Assembly (NCBI GenBank): GCA_026874595.1
Contig: CM049315.1
Span: forward strand, 72,897,416-72,961,415
From: Sipunculus nudus
Lineage: Eukaryota; Annelida; Sipuncula; Golfingiida; Sipunculidae
DNA length: 64,000 bases
Direction of reading: 5' to 3'
The translations under genes and the position numbers were made by a program. Below, in pieces: positions 1-11,660 of this stretch (positions are counted from its first letter, which is position 1; every line of letters begins with the position of its first letter). The notes under the pieces were generated by a model. That model was not told the origin of the DNA. It made no database searches and worked only from the letters and a program-made list of their open reading frames with translations.

Positions 1-1560
1 GGGAGAAAATCAGTAGCTTCTTTAGAAGCGCAAGATTTCCGCTGCCTCGGGAGCGTACTCTGTGGTCGATGTATGAGCCTGTTTAAAAACAAGTTGTTAG
101 TAAACAAAGCAATGAACTTTGGTTCATTTGACTTGCCACCAGATGTCCTTATTGAATGTGTTTATATTATTTTGACGGGCCCCCAAATACTGTAAACAAG
201 TGAATATATACAAAACGAACAGCCTGTGTATGGTTTGATCGGTGTTATCTTACCAAATTTTATGAAAGGTTCGAGGGATAACCTTTCGTTGACAGACGTC
301 AAATATCAGGTTAGGCCCCTTTAAATTGCAAGTGTAAAGTGTCCTATATTTGTTCAATACGGGTCCGTCATTCAAAAAAATATTGAAGGAGGACTCGCGT
401 TTCCACCATTTTCCCAGTTTTGACACCTCCGCTTGTAGGTTAGATTGACCTATTTCAGGGCCAGGACATGTCCGTAAATTTTGAGACCTCAAAACTGAAA
501 TTTCAAGGCACTATAAATATCTGAGGGTACATAAATTATTTGTAGCAGCTGGGTAAAAAGGGGAATTAAATAAATAGAACAATGGCATTGTTGGCCTTTT
601 TGTCTAATGTCTGATGTCGTTAATGTAAAAATGATTGACTGGTGGCGACATCTGTGGCAAGTATTAAAAGCTGCGCGAAAACGAGACACCTAGCCCCGTG
701 TTTCAAGGAAAAAGTGCAGGAGTTGAGCTTGAGTTTGCTGTACCGTGAAGCCAAAAATGGCGGTGGGGGGGGGGGGAGGGGGGGCTCGAATATGTGCATC
801 CCTATATGATAATATATGGTCCTGGAAAAGCATATTAGACATAACATGCGACACTACACGCGAGCCATTATGATATCACGATGGGAACGATCCCCGCTGT
901 CGTCACTCATTGTTGGCTCGAACAGATTCTGCACAAAGAGCTAACACAGTAATCAACATGTTATCAGCGATCAAACAACTTCTATATAATAGCTCATACC
1001 TGGTCGCACGTTTGATTTGAAGATCATTTTGGCATTGATGATTATACACAGCTACTTAATGTGCACAAAGTAAGAGCCCGGACACGGAAACCTCATCAAC
1101 GATAACAGTTAATACATTTAAACCAAGTAGGACCCGTAAAATCCCTGTTCATATCTACGATCTCTCAAGGTATGGTCTGTTTTAAAGTTTGATATAAACG
1201 CACTGATATTCAAGATGATTCAATTTCTATTGACGGACACCTGTTGTATCATACCTATTTCAATTTAAAGAAAGGCAGAATTAAAATGGAAGTACGTTAC
1301 AGTTGCCGTGAAATTTCAGAATAATTCAGCCTTTCTAAAATGCGTGGTGGATTACAAAAGATTTTAATCCATTGTCCCACCTGTAGGTAAGGTAGATAAT
1401 AAAGCGTGTGTGGTTATGTCTGTTATAAAAAAAACACCATATAAAACATACTGTAATCTCTTCGCAGGGTATCATTTAAGCAACTCCCAAATTTTTATTC
1501 GTTCTTGAGGATTGTGTTTTCACAATCTCATCGTTCAGAAACCTATATATAATTGAATTA
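1..1560. other. Intergenic DNA, no gene recognised
   Basis: I see no exon, protein domain or RNA gene in this stretch. The short open frames are low-complexity or lack any recognisable domain; one proline-rich frame on the minus strand is only the translation of a poly-G run at about 765-784. The DNA is AT-rich and resembles the other intergenic stretches of the window. Confidence 0.5.
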
Positions 1561-1568
1561 GTGAATTA

Positions 1569-2454
1569 CAGTAGAACGCCTGTATTACGGTCACCATCGG
1601 GACTAGATGAAAGTGGCCTTAATACAGTAGTGGCCGTTATACAGGACTTGACCAGTATAGGGGGGTTAAAATGTAACATGAAACCAAGTTCAAATCTTTA
1701 TTACAATAAAAAGAAATAAACGTATATACAGAGTATTAGTATAATATCTGTTATCAATTAAAAAATAAAATATTTACAATCACGTCAAAGTGATTGGGAC
1801 AGAGTATGCGCAAAATTTTATACAAGTAACAATATTTATTTTGCATTCATTATTAATGTATGAGTAAATTTGCGATGTTTGCCGCACTGTTTTCGTTTGA
1901 TGTACGTGTTCACAAGGACATTAGAGAAAGTTAAAGATCCACAGTTTGCCAAACGTTTTCCTGATGACATAATCATCGGGACCCGCGTTGGTCATTCGTT
2001 AATTAAATGACAAACACCCTGATTAAAATCCGGCTCGCATGACTGATTCCGAAAACATACACGCAGGTGGGAACACATGATTTACTTTTGTGTATTCTAA
2101 TGAGGCTGAGTGAGGGAGTGCGACGCTGGCTACGTGTCAAACAACTCAGTCACGGTCGAGTGGTTACCTTTATTCAGGCACTCATTAACAGAGGAATATG
2201 TGAGCGCGGACACTTGTGTAATGATATTGAGGTCAGAATTGGCCGATCGATTTGTTGAGCCCATGTCACGGAGTCACTGCCCCTGACCGTAATTGAGGCG
2301 TTTCCCGGCCTGCGGGACCGAAAGACCTGGCCGTAATACGGAATAGAGGAGTGACCGTGATTGACAACAAAATGATTATGAAATATAACTGTCGAAAACT
2401 GGGAAATCTGACCGCAATAGACGTATTGACCGTTATTGACTAACGGCCACGCCT

Positions 2455-2455
<1 letters not shown>
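1569..2455. repeat. Candidate non-autonomous DNA element
   Basis: The left part begins CAGTAGAACGCCTGTATTAC directly after TTA, a form typical of pogo/Tigger-like terminal repeats. Variants of GACCGTAATTGA and GGCCGTTATACAG recur at both ends of the interval (about 1580-1655 and 2285-2450), partly inverted, around a centre without coding potential. The right terminus is not clean and merges with an AT microsatellite. Related sequences with a TAACGACCACC theme occur at 13891 and 18505. Assignment to a superfamily is inference. Confidence 0.35.

Positions 2456-2502
<47 letters not shown>
2456..2502. repeat. (AT)n microsatellite
   Basis: Uninterrupted AT dinucleotide run at the right edge of the candidate DNA element. 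Confidence 0.9.
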
Positions 2503-2505
<3 letters not shown>

Positions 2506-3265
2506 ATAGTTGATTATGTCAATCTTTTGACTTTTGACTATTGATAACTTATGCATGGATACCCTGTAAGAGTTGCCCAGAGTCCACTCTATTAACATAT
2601 TATTCAATTGCCTTTGCTTGAGGTCTTATTAACAACTCTTTCAATTCAACTTTACAATGATTATAAAATTGGACAACTTATGTAAAAATAAATGGTTTAA
2701 TATCTTCGTTATAAACATTTAGTGGACAACACCAGAGTCCAGTTTCTATACATATATTGTTGTCAGTGGAATCTCTAGGGTTCCTATCTTGTCTGACACC
2801 TCCCTGCTAAGTGACGTTATAGCAGATAAGAGTGACACAGGGCGTCTCTGTCCTCGCCCCGCTGTCTGAATGTCAATGTCCGCCTTGGTATATGACGCTT
2901 TGCTCACCGAGCGGTATACTTGGTTGTATCAGAGGTACTTAACTTTTTTAAAAGAATACAGATTTTCAACAAATGTTCAGAAATCAGATAATATAAAAAA
3001 ACATATTTGAATGATTATGTCTATCGTGCTTTTATGCAGGAAAAAAGAAAAGAGGTAACTTTATGTATGTATGGAATAACCGTGAGAAATAATGTGCATT
3101 TTGAACGATGAGCTGTTGCATATTGATAAAGCTAGACCAATCGTTCTGTATAGCTTCACAAACTTGCACAAATTTACTTATGTTTGTTCCTATGTTAACA
3201 GGATCTAAAAGTACGGAAAGGAAACGCCTGTGAAGGAAAGAACCTGGTAAACATTCTAGGTTGCC
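2503..3265. other. 5' flank of MCT copy 1
   Basis: No coding exon is visible. This is the presumed promoter and 5' UTR side of the first transporter copy; I could not identify a convincing TATA box or initiator. The first ATG of copy 1 lies in a good context (GCCATGG), which copies 2 and 4 share. Confidence 0.35.
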
Positions 3266-3335
3266 ATGGCAGCGGATGGGGGATGGGGATGGATGGTTGT
3301 GTTGGGCTGTGTTATGGTTCACATCGTACTTACAG
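3266..3335 (+). CDS. MCT copy 1 exon 1
   Basis: Starts at ATG in GCCATGG and encodes MAADGGWGWMVVLGC and onward, carrying the family's acidic-G-G-W-G-W signature at the start of TM1. It ends before GTAAAT. It is 70 bases long, leaving phase 1, the same length as exon 1 of copies 3 and 4. Confidence 0.85.
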
Positions 3336-3675
3336 GTAAATAAAAAAAGTTTTACTGCTTATTTTGAAATTTTAATAATCTAGCAGTATATGTCATCTAC
3401 ATTTTGTAAACACATCTTGAGACTTAAGTAACCATGGCAATGGTTTGCTTTCCAAGACCGTTATCAAGCATTTTGGGATATTGAAAATTTTCTAGACCCA
3501 CGATTGAACCAACAATCGGTTAACTGAAACCCAGCCCAGCCCTTGTCTATAGCTGAGACATCTGCTCTCTTGTCGAATTGTGGATAACAGGTACATGTTT
3601 GACTTGACGCCTTACGCATCTACGTGATCTTCCGTCCCTGGATTATAATTTTTGTATATATAATTATTTTTTCAG

Positions 3676-3789
3676 GCATTACGTGTTCGTTTGGGGTGAT
3701 ATACCTAGAACTGGTGGACAGATTTTACGCAGGTGCTACCGAGGCAAGCCTGGTCCTAGCTACGTTAAACTTCGCACAGAATTGCTTTG
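3676..3789 (+). CDS. MCT copy 1 exon 2
   Basis: Bounded by TTTTTTCAG and GTAAGT; 114 bases, phase 1 in and out. It encodes the rest of TM1 and the start of TM2 (SFGVIYLELVDRF, then GATEASLVLATL). No lesion is seen. Confidence 0.85.
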
Positions 3790-4223
3790 GTAAGTGACAC
3801 TTTTCCAAACGACAGCATTACGTTTTCGATTACATCTAAATGTCAAGTCCACGTTCCCAATTCGTACATTAGACAAATGATGACTCATACTTTATCATGA
3901 CATCTTTTGTCGGATGGCTCTTACAAGAACAAAAAATGGAAATCAACTCATTGGTTCGAGAGTAGACACCAGACGGCGCTGACTACTGGTCGAGGCACCT
4001 TTTATCACAATACATATGGCACTCCGGTCAATAATGCAATAAAGCGTATCTCATCAATATAATGACATTTCACTTGTGAATTGTTCATATTAAATTAAAT
4101 AAAATGACATATAAGTTCATAAGTTCTTTTAGTCTGTGTTTTATACGAATTTGCTGTTCATGTCCTTATAAATAATTTTTAAAAATTTTATTGATTTTGT
4201 TTTAATTTTGTGTTTATCTTTAG

Positions 4224-4366
4224 GGCCTCTTGCCAGTTGGTTGGCGAAGAAATACGGATGTCGGGTGTCGTGATAACAGGCAGTTTGATCATGACGGCAG
4301 GGTGTATTGCCTCGGCGTGTGTGTCTAGCCTTTATGCCCTCTATGTTACATTTGGAAAAGTAGTGG
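4224..4366 (+). pseudogene. MCT copy 1 exon 3 with one-base deletion
   Basis: Acceptor ATCTTTAG, donor GTAAGT. It encodes PLASWLAKKYGCR and then, after one missing G, a TM3-4 segment readable only in the shifted frame (VITGSLIMTAGCIASACV). As it stands TCG is followed by TGA. Length 143 against the expected 144 supports a single-base loss after the GCR codons (copy 3 keeps the G). Confidence 0.8.
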
Positions 4367-5043
4367 GTAAGTAAATCTTATGTTTCAACGACGGGCAATA
4401 GTTTACATTAATATCTTTCTTTTTGGTAATTGCTGGCGATTTTTTATCTATTTATATTTGTGCATTAACCACTTTACTTAATTCATCTTAAAAATATGTG
4501 TATGCCAAGCATGCTAAATCAAGATTTGTTGCATAGAGAAATAGGGTTTTTGCCTTTTGCGAACTCATATCAAAACAAACACTTCTCAGTATCCGAGAAA
4601 CGGAGGTAAAGTCGTTAGACAAGCATTAAGTTGCCTGACATTTTGTGAAACCGAATTTTTGTAAGAATCCCTATCGCAAGCTTAAGACCAATACCGAGAG
4701 GAAATAAGAACCTCCAAATCAAAACACTGGCCAGCATGAACTGGTCTCACGACTGGTATTAAATACCATTGCAAAATATTGTAGCTGACATACACACAAC
4801 ATTCAATTTCGACAATGGTTAGGGATATCCCGAACGATATCCCATGAAGTCCTATGAAATAGGATACATGCTAAAATATACGCACAGCATGCGTTATATA
4901 TACATGATCAGGGTCTGGGCGAGAAAACCACACACACTTGATTTAATTTTTAATGTCAATCTTATTTATTTTTTTTAATGATGTGATTACCTCATCATGG
5001 TCCAGTGTCGAATATTAACCCACATTCGTACTATTTTATTCAG

Positions 5044-5998
5044 GTTTTGGATCTTGTCTGACATATGCGCCCTCTATGATCATAGTGAGTCATTACTTTG
5101 TCAGGAGACGATCTTTAGCAATGGCGCTCAGCACGTTCGGTAACGGCATCAGTTATATTGCTATGCCTCCATTCCTTGTATGGATTCTGGATGACTACTC
5201 ACTCCCCAGAGCATTTTTGATCTGTGCCGGTCTATCCTTTAATCTGTGTGTCGTTGGCACCCTTTATCGTCCATTACGAGAACGCCGACTGGACAGCGCA
5301 GAATCACTGGTGAAGGACACTGAGAGGCAAGCAAGTGATGGGACAAACACAAAGGGAGATAATCAAACAGAGAATAAAATACATTACTTGAATTCACCTG
5401 TTAATCAGAAAGATGAATCAGACCCGCGACTGGAGACTACAGAAGATAAGATGTCACAAACAAGAGATCAAAGTTCAAAAAGTTCCTCGAGGAATATGCC
5501 CTCAGATTTCAGGAAATTCAAAATTCCAAAGGGTGGCCGTTTTGAAAAACCTATCATTTATTGTTTATGCGTTGACTATCTTCTCAATGCCAATAAACAG
5601 CATGAGTTTTTACACATTCCTCCCAGCACTTTTAAAGAGCGCAGGCGCATCTGAAGCGGAAGTGGCAATCGTCTACGCAACTTCCGGTGCTTGTGACATC
5701 ATAGGACGGTTTTCATTTGGTTTCCTCTTTGACTTAAAGCCCGTCAAGAGGTATCGGGTGTTGTTACAAGGTACAGCGGGCGTTATGACAGGTCTCGTGA
5801 CGCTTGTTATACCTCACGTGACCAGTCACGTATGGATTACGATCATGTGCTGCTTGCTAACCATCGTGATGAGCGGGTTTAATGCTCAACGCGTCACTGT
5901 GATGGCTGATCTCATACCCGTCCACCAGGTGGCGCCCGGTGTCGGAATCCTTCTGTTTTTCCAAGGTATGGGAAGCAGCATGGGTTTTGTAGTATCAG
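5044..5998 (+). pseudogene. MCT copy 1 exon 4 (large exon, one frameshift)
   Basis: Acceptor TTATTCAG, donor GTAAGA. It encodes TM4-TM10. The first half reads GFGSCLTYAPSMIIVSHYF, then RRRSLAMALSTFG, to a hydrophilic loop. The second half, one frame on, reads VAVLKNLSFIVYAL, then CDIIGRFSFGFLFD and ADLIPVHQVAPGVG. The frame change lies in the variable loop, about 5515-5530, where copy 2 supplies the homologous VAILKNLSFIIYAL in a continuous frame. At 955 bases the exon is one base over a multiple of three, consistent with one inserted base. Confidence 0.8.
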
Positions 5999-6449
5999 GT
6001 AAGATTATGTACCAACCTACATGGATTTTCTATTTTCATCATCAAATAGGTTTTATTTATCTGTAATTCATAATAACGGTCCGTCCCTTTTTTTTTCGGA
6101 TCTGTCTTACATGTTTGTCGTGTTTTTATTTTAACTATTCATAATCTAAATGTGTACTGATCACATTTGTATTATATCGCTATATTAAAATTTTTATTTA
6201 TTAGTTGTTGTTAGGTATTAATTGTTTACAGTTGTCTATGAGTGCCACCTGGTGTTCATTCAGTGAAGCATGTTTACTCCATTAAAACTGAAGTTCCGCT
6301 TTAAAGCTTAATAAAAGACGCAGTAAATTTCAAATGAGGTATCATTGTTTATACAAAATAAGGTAAATTAAGTTTCATTTGTAATGTGAAGAGGAAATAG
6401 AACCACCATTGGGGTTGGCTTTTGTTCGGGAAGGTTTCAAATTCAATAT

Positions 6450-6845
6450 ATTAAAGGGAAATTATCGCGAAAATAAAACCTTCGTGAATAAGACGACACA
6501 TCTACACAGGTAAACGGTAACTTGTTCTATAGCTTCAAGGCATCTCACGTATATTGTGCCAATAGCGTCACTATTGACATACATCTTATGTCATCCGTAA
6601 TTAAAAATTAATTATATAAATAAGATCAATACTTTAGTATATCTGCCACTATTGCATGAAGAAATTCCACGTGTTTGATTTCTCTAGTGAAAATGTTAGG
6701 ATAGATAATTGATATAATAATTTTATGTACAATGTGTAAGTAACGGTTTGATCATTCGCGAAATAAGACCTACGCGAATCAGGAAAGAGGTTAAAATCGC
6801 GAATATTTAACCTCGCGGATATAAAGTCAACCACATTCATATAGT
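6450..6845. repeat. Dispersed repeat with CGCGAA motifs in intron 4 of MCT copy 1
   Basis: Several CGCGAAAATAAAACC or TTCGCGAAATAAGACC-like motifs sit at the two edges of this intronic stretch. The same type of sequence recurs at 28280-28740 and 61270-61720 and, as one half only, at 37560-37690. There is no coding potential. Probably a non-autonomous element; superfamily unknown. Confidence 0.4.
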
Positions 6846-6899
6846 CAGACGGCACTGATAAACATCGTTGATAACCGGAGGTGTTTTTTTTTATTTCAG

Positions 6900-7087
6900 G
6901 TGTGCTTAAGGACGTTCTACATTCGCTGAGCATGCCGTTTCATTATGGAGGTCTAACCATGGCTGGTTTCTGTCTGATATACACATGTCATGATCGATGG
7001 AGTCAAGTTCGTCAGATCACGGAACACTTCGGAAAATACGACCGGGAAAGCAACCGAAAAACTATAATAGTGTCAAGGATCACTTAA
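6900..7087 (+). CDS. MCT copy 1 exon 5 (last coding exon)
   Basis: Acceptor TTATTTCAG. It encodes GVLKDVLHSL, then a hydrophobic segment (AGFCLIYTC) and a short basic cytoplasmic tail ending at TAA 7085-7087. This corresponds to TM11-12 and the C-terminus of SLC16 proteins. The final helix is short for the family, so the C-terminal half may itself be reduced. Confidence 0.75.
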
Positions 7088-7216
7088 TTAATTTTCTCTG
7101 AGTTAAAACAAACTAGAAAATCACTGGGAAGGCGCAGACCTCCGCCTAAATCTCGGTTTTAAACAAGTGTGGATAACAAACCGCAGCCGGCTTGATGGGT
7201 GCCAAACGTCAGCACA

Positions 7217-7287
<71 letters not shown>

Positions 7288-7690
7288 AGGTTGCCGTTCC
7301 AGGATCAAAGTGTATCAAAATACCTTACAAGTAGAGCTGTTATGAGTTCATAAAATGCAATGCATTATTGGCACTATCCCCAGGTTTCTTATCAACACTT
7401 ATCAACTCTGATCAACCAAGGAGGCCAGTGATTACGCAAATAAACATATACGGTGATGAGCACGAGGGTTTTTGCATAATCAAAAGTAATATGTAGGCAT
7501 GTCTGTTTAAGGCCTCAGGTGTAACGACACGTGAAGGCTGATGGCCTGTTAGGATAGCATGCTCATAGAGTGTAGCGAACGTGAGTGTAGACTCTCTAGG
7601 CTTAGGTTTCACTACAGTTTTCCATGATTTGCTATATATATATATATAATTCACGGAAGTGCTGTTCGTGGTATCTGTTCTATATGACAA
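7088..7690. other. 3' flank of MCT copy 1
   Basis: Bases 7108-7220 match the 3' flank of copy 2 (about 20213-20346): both hold AAAATCACT, ACCTCCGCC and a GATGGGTGCCAAACGT / GACGGGTGTCAAACGT block. An AT microsatellite follows at 7219-7284. No gene is seen. Confidence 0.55.
7219..7284. repeat. (AT)n microsatellite
   Basis: Uninterrupted AT repeat in the 3' flank of MCT copy 1. Confidence 0.9.
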
Positions 7691-7699
7691 AGTGATAAT

Positions 7700-7960
7700 C
7701 TATTGTTTTTTATACACATCTGCATGCACATCCAGATTTGCAAATATCTTGGCAAGAGCAGACGTTATCAAGCTTACGCGCTGTTTGGTCGACATTCCTA
7801 AGTGTGCATTTCCGGACTGTACAGTTAGAGCTCGCATGTTAGCCATGCGATGAGTCCATTGTCCGGAGGCATGCCTCTCCCCTAAGGTGCCTCCCCAAGC
7901 CAGATGGGAGGCATCGGTTGCATCTGTACGGGTCGTACTTGTACAGGACAGACATTCCAT
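7700..7960 (-). pseudogene. RNase H-like fragment of the same retroelement
   Basis: Encodes DASHLAWGGTLGERHASGQW, matching the first catalytic Asp strand of DIRS-type RNase H. Then comes a degenerate stretch whose end resembles pieces found again at 27400-27560 and 60250-60400 (SLITSALAKIF against RLMSSALVKMF). Frame-shifted relative to the RT fragment it overlaps. Confidence 0.55.
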
Positions 7961-8447
7961 TCTGACGTAACTCAGCCACCACTGCAGCTCCTGTTAAACC
8001 TCTTGACCGAGGTGCAGCAGGGATTCCCAAGTCCTTCTCGGACGTAATAGACGGTATGAGCCCCTGAGCAGCAGTTTTGCTGGCATCACTTGTGCCATTG
8101 GAACACATTGGCCAGCAATGGATGCAAGCCGTCTGGCGGTAGGTGAAGGGGCTGATAATGCTTGGCGGATCGAGCGCCGAAGCTTGCGGATTCGCTCTCT
8201 TGTGATTGATATTTCTGAGAAACCTGATTTTCCATGCGACCTGGTTGTTCCCCAAGTGTTTCACCTCTTTCTTTTGCATAAGCGACGATTTTTCTGAATT
8301 TACTGTCCATCCTAATTCCGATAATGTTTGAATCAGTTGATCTAAATGGTCTGTGAAACAGACGGGTCTGCTCATAAGGATGGAGTCATCAGCACATAAT
8401 ACAATCCTTAAAAACAATGACCTCAAATAAGCTACTACAGGTCTCAA
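7839..8447 (-). pseudogene. Reverse transcriptase fragment, DIRS-like
   Basis: Open frame of about 200 codons carrying the catalytic palm (CADDSILMS, a Y-x-D-D variant whose tyrosine is Cys) and the thumb-side LGWTVNSEKSSL motif, followed by a connection region. The N-terminal half of RT lies upstream on the same strand (8465-8790) beyond a stop and a 27-base tandem duplication. The downstream RNase H portion is in a different frame (7700-7960), so this is not a working polymerase. Confidence 0.7.
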
Positions 8448-8467
8448 AAGTTTAATAATACGGGCTT

Positions 8468-8521
8468 AAAGCTAATCCAAAAGGCAATTTCTTTAAAGCT
8501 AATCCAAAAGGCAATTTCTTT
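8468..8521. repeat. 27-base tandem duplication inside RT
   Basis: Two adjacent copies of a 27-base unit. On the minus strand they encode the KLPFGLAL motif of RT twice. Because 27 is a multiple of three the duplication keeps frame. Confidence 0.85.
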
Positions 8522-9910
8522 TACCTGTAATAATATCCTTCCCATTGAAATCCAAGCAAATCACGATACTCTTGCTTCATAGGTTCATGCAGGAACTCAT
8601 CCTTTAAATCAACTGTGGCTAATTCATCATCTCTTTGTATTAATGATTTTACGGTATGGTAGGCTTCATAGGCACATTTAGGCGTATCACTCTCTTGGTT
8701 AAGATACCGCTAGTCTATGACCAGACGAAACTTATTCTGTTTCGTATCGACAACGTTAATGGGGCTAGCACACTTCGGCTTGTAAGAACATGGTTCAATT
8801 GCATCCAGCAACAATTATCGACTAATTTCCTAAAAATGCACACTGAGTAACTGAAAACCGAGGATTCTGCAAATTAAAACTGAAATGATCTTCTGATAGT
8901 TCAATAGATACACCATTCTTAACCTAATTGATAATATGAGTTGAAGCGCCAATAATTTCCCATGCATTAGAGAATAATACCATGTTACCATGACAAGCCG
9001 TATTAAATGTATTTAAAGCAAAATGTGAAATTAATGCTCAAGTCCCAGCAGTGCATTTATACAGTCAAGGAACCTCTTAATATTCTTAATCAAACCACCA
9101 ATCTGGATACCATGGTAAAATATGGTTCCCCATGAACGTCATTTCAATCTAAACAATATTGAAAATATATGTTTGTAAACAAAAATGTCAAATATTAATC
9201 TAGGATCAAGCAGGATCCAATACCCATAAACAAACATGGAATGTACTTTCAAAGTTTGTCTCTTTTTGGGGCGCTCACCCCGTTAAATTATACACTGCAT
9301 GGTGAGCATTATTCTGGCCCTCACAAATTCTGATCATTTACTTGTTGGCCTCCAGGTTGTGTTTTCCTGTAGAACTGCCGATTAGCTGTGTCGTGCGTTT
9401 AATAATCCTGATTTATGCGATCCTTGTAGAATCCGCCTCTCTGGCCTCTGTTTATCGACCACGGCCTCTGGTCCCAGACGGATACTGTCTGGCACCGGCT
9501 GCAGCAATAAAGGCAGCGCTCTTGAGATTGTCTAGTGTCTCTGCCGTGAAAAGAGAAGTGTTATTATGGATGTTCTTGAACAATTTAGTAGTAGGAGCAT
9601 CAAACTGTCCCTAGACTACAAGACTCGCCAGCTCATCTTGCAGGTATTTAACTGCGAATATTGTACCGTTAAGATTTTCAGCAGCTTAACCTCAGCAGGA
9701 CTGTCAGTATGTCCAGACAGAGAAATCAGCAATTTGAATGTAGTCTCAGCATATTTTGTACTGTTAGTCGCGATGGCGTGAGCGGTGCGGGTCTCTTCAG
9801 TTATGCCTTGTGTTCCCTTTGGCAAAATACAGTAAGGCAGTAAATGGCTCTTCTTTCTGCAAAGAATCAGCAATAGAGCTGTGAAAGCACTATGTTTAGC
9901 TCTCACCTCA

Positions 9911-11440
9911 GTCTGTTGATCCCTAGCAACAGGACAGTCAGAATTACTGGTTGAGGTATTTATTTTTTAAGTATATTAATGTGCCAAATTCACTGTATAA
10001 AAATACAATAGCTCTAAGGCACTGGACACAGTAAAATGCATTTAGATGATTAAAAGACAGAGACAGATAAAAAAATAAAATGCAGAAAACTGGGTGCGTC
10101 AGACCTGTGACGGGGGTCGTGGGCGATATTAGCCACAGTTGTTGCCTGATGGGTATCAAGGGTTTGCTCATCTTCAAGTGATTTAAATTGGCTTTTCAAA
10201 ATACTTAGCTTTGCAAGTATGTCCGCCTTTGTTTTTTTCCCTAGCCTGGCATTATAGTCCTACAGGATTTATTCAAATTCTGCTTTGTCTAACTTATTCA
10301 TGAACCGTTGAAATAAAAACCGTGTTCCCACGATTAACACTGGGAATAGACTGACTGGCCATCGTTGGCTATACAGCCAACAGATGGCGCTACCTGCTAA
10401 AGGGTTTGGGCTGACGCTATTATTTATACTACTGCTAGCACACTTCTATTTCATGCATGTATGAAGCTTTATGGAATTTAATCATTTAGTTTAACTAAGC
10501 GGATACGTCTTTTACGATACGAGTTTCTTTGGTAACAATTCTCCTTTCATAGTAAACTCATAAATGGAACCAAAGTCTATAATTATATTTATTTATATAC
10601 ATTGTATTTCATTTGAAATGTACAAATATTATTCTCAGAATAGGGGGGAGAATGATTACATTGACCATCCCCCCTTGCCAAAAAGTGGGAGGATATATAC
10701 CCTCATCCCCCCCCCCCCCATATTGACGCCCCTGTGGATGCTCGCTATAGAGGCTGAAAAAATTCACTAAATGTCCTTACAAAATTGAAGATATGACGAA
10801 ATTAGCATGATTGCGAAAAAAATCTGAGGATGGTGCACCTTAATTTACATTTTTTATTTTTTAAATATTTTTTTTTTTGGTGGAGGTAACCGCCTCCATT
10901 TATTAATGATAACTTTTCTGTATGTGATGAAATTACACCATAAAGCCACCGCTGAGACAAAGCTATCATGTGTGTACGAACGATCCCGAAGCCAGTACAT
11001 TTAACCATTTCCCTGACATAAAAAAAATATGGCCACGCCTGTTTCCCAGATTTTTTATGGTGACAAGAATATTGGGACTATATTTTCTGTCATTCTTTCA
11101 TTTTTACACCAGTAACACTATGACAATATAATTAACCGCAATATCCAGATCGGCAGGATTTCCCTGATATACAACAAAAGGCACAAAGATGTACATCCTC
11201 GTAGTGATGCTAGAAGAGGACGATGAACGCCACGGCATAAGATAAAGGAACAGCTCAAATGTAAACAGAAAATATCTGAATCTATGTGTATTGTGTGTAT
11301 TGTGACACTTGGAAGCCAGTCCTTGAGCTGAGGCACAACAGTTAGTACCAGTCACCAAATAAATTGTCAGTTGTCAAAATTCACTGTTTTTTTTTATATT
11401 ATTATATTTTGTTGGAGGTAACCGGCTCCATGATTTTAAT
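9911..11440. other. Intergenic DNA, no gene recognised
   Basis: No domain-bearing frame is seen. A poly-C tract sits at about 10709-10721, next to GACGCCCCTG-like sequence that often marks the end of a DNA transposon. Poly-T/A runs occur at about 10860-10880. Confidence 0.45.
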
Positions 11441-11469
11441 GCCAGCCTCAACAAGTACGTAAATCTGCA

Positions 11470-11650
11470 GGAATCCATTCCGGTTCCGGACTATGTGACC
11501 GGGCAGAAGCACACGCTTCCTCTCATTTTATATCCTGGCGTTAACCAGGCCCAGTGACTACTACACCCTGGGTGCCTGATCATCCCCATTGCTTAGTCTT
11601 ACCACCGAGGTTCCCCCGAAAGGCGCACTCGTTTGTTGGGCACGATCTTT
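11470..11650 (-). mobile_element. SINE fragment, minus strand
   Basis: Shares blocks with the SINE at 30745-30990 and, in reverse complement, with that at 60690-61035: ATTCCGGTTCCGGACT, CCTGGCGTTAACCAGG, CCCCATTGCT, then GAGGTTCCCCCGAAAGGC. The tRNA-like head is missing, so this is a body or tail fragment. Confidence 0.55.
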
Positions 11651-11660
11651 CCATTTAACC

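Larger units (their letters stand above)
3266..7087 (+). pseudogene. MCT copy 1: SLC16-type monocarboxylate transporter, five exons, two frameshifts
   Basis: Homologue of SLC16 proton-linked monocarboxylate transporters, which are 12-TM major facilitator proteins of the plasma membrane. Coding exons are 3266-3335, 3676-3789, 4224-4366, 5044-5998 and 6900-7087, each flanked by GT and AG, with every junction in phase 1. The product would be about 489 residues, normal for the family. Signatures include DGGWGWMVV entering TM1, YFVRRRSLAMAL in the TM5 region, a long hydrophilic TM6-7 loop, CDIIGR in TM8 (the Asp/Arg pair used in MCT transport), and a last TM pair in exon 5. Two lesions break it: exon 3 is 143 instead of 144 bases, putting a TGA at 4271, and exon 4 shifts by one base near 5515-5530. 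An assembly error cannot be excluded, but neighbouring copies are also broken, so a pseudogene is the likelier reading. Confidence 0.85.
7690..9910 (-). mobile_element. Relic of a DIRS-like retrotransposon (RT, RNase H, gag-like remnants)
   Basis: Read on the minus strand from about 9906 downward. A gag-like C-terminal piece (about 9906-9450) ends in a TRGRGR-type basic tail. Reverse transcriptase follows from about 8790: SPINVVDTKQNKFRLVID, TVDLKDEFLHEPM, LLGFQWEGYYY, KLPFGLAL, the active-site variant CADDSILMS, then LGWTVNSEKSSL and VKHLG. An RNase H-like stretch (TDASHLAWGGTLGERHASG) overlaps in another frame near 7900. Frames are broken by stops and shifts. RT and RNase H motif order and wording fit DIRS/Ngaro-type elements; no recombinase was found here, so the subtype is inference. 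Confidence 0.7.

Noticed and set aside
620-847. Proline-rich minus-strand frame
   Set aside because: It comes from the poly-G tract; no start context or domain.
5413-5654. A small intron in MCT copy 1 exon 4 explaining the frame change
   Set aside because: No convincing GT-AG pair of intron length fits, and copy 2 is continuous over the same region; a one-base shift is simpler.
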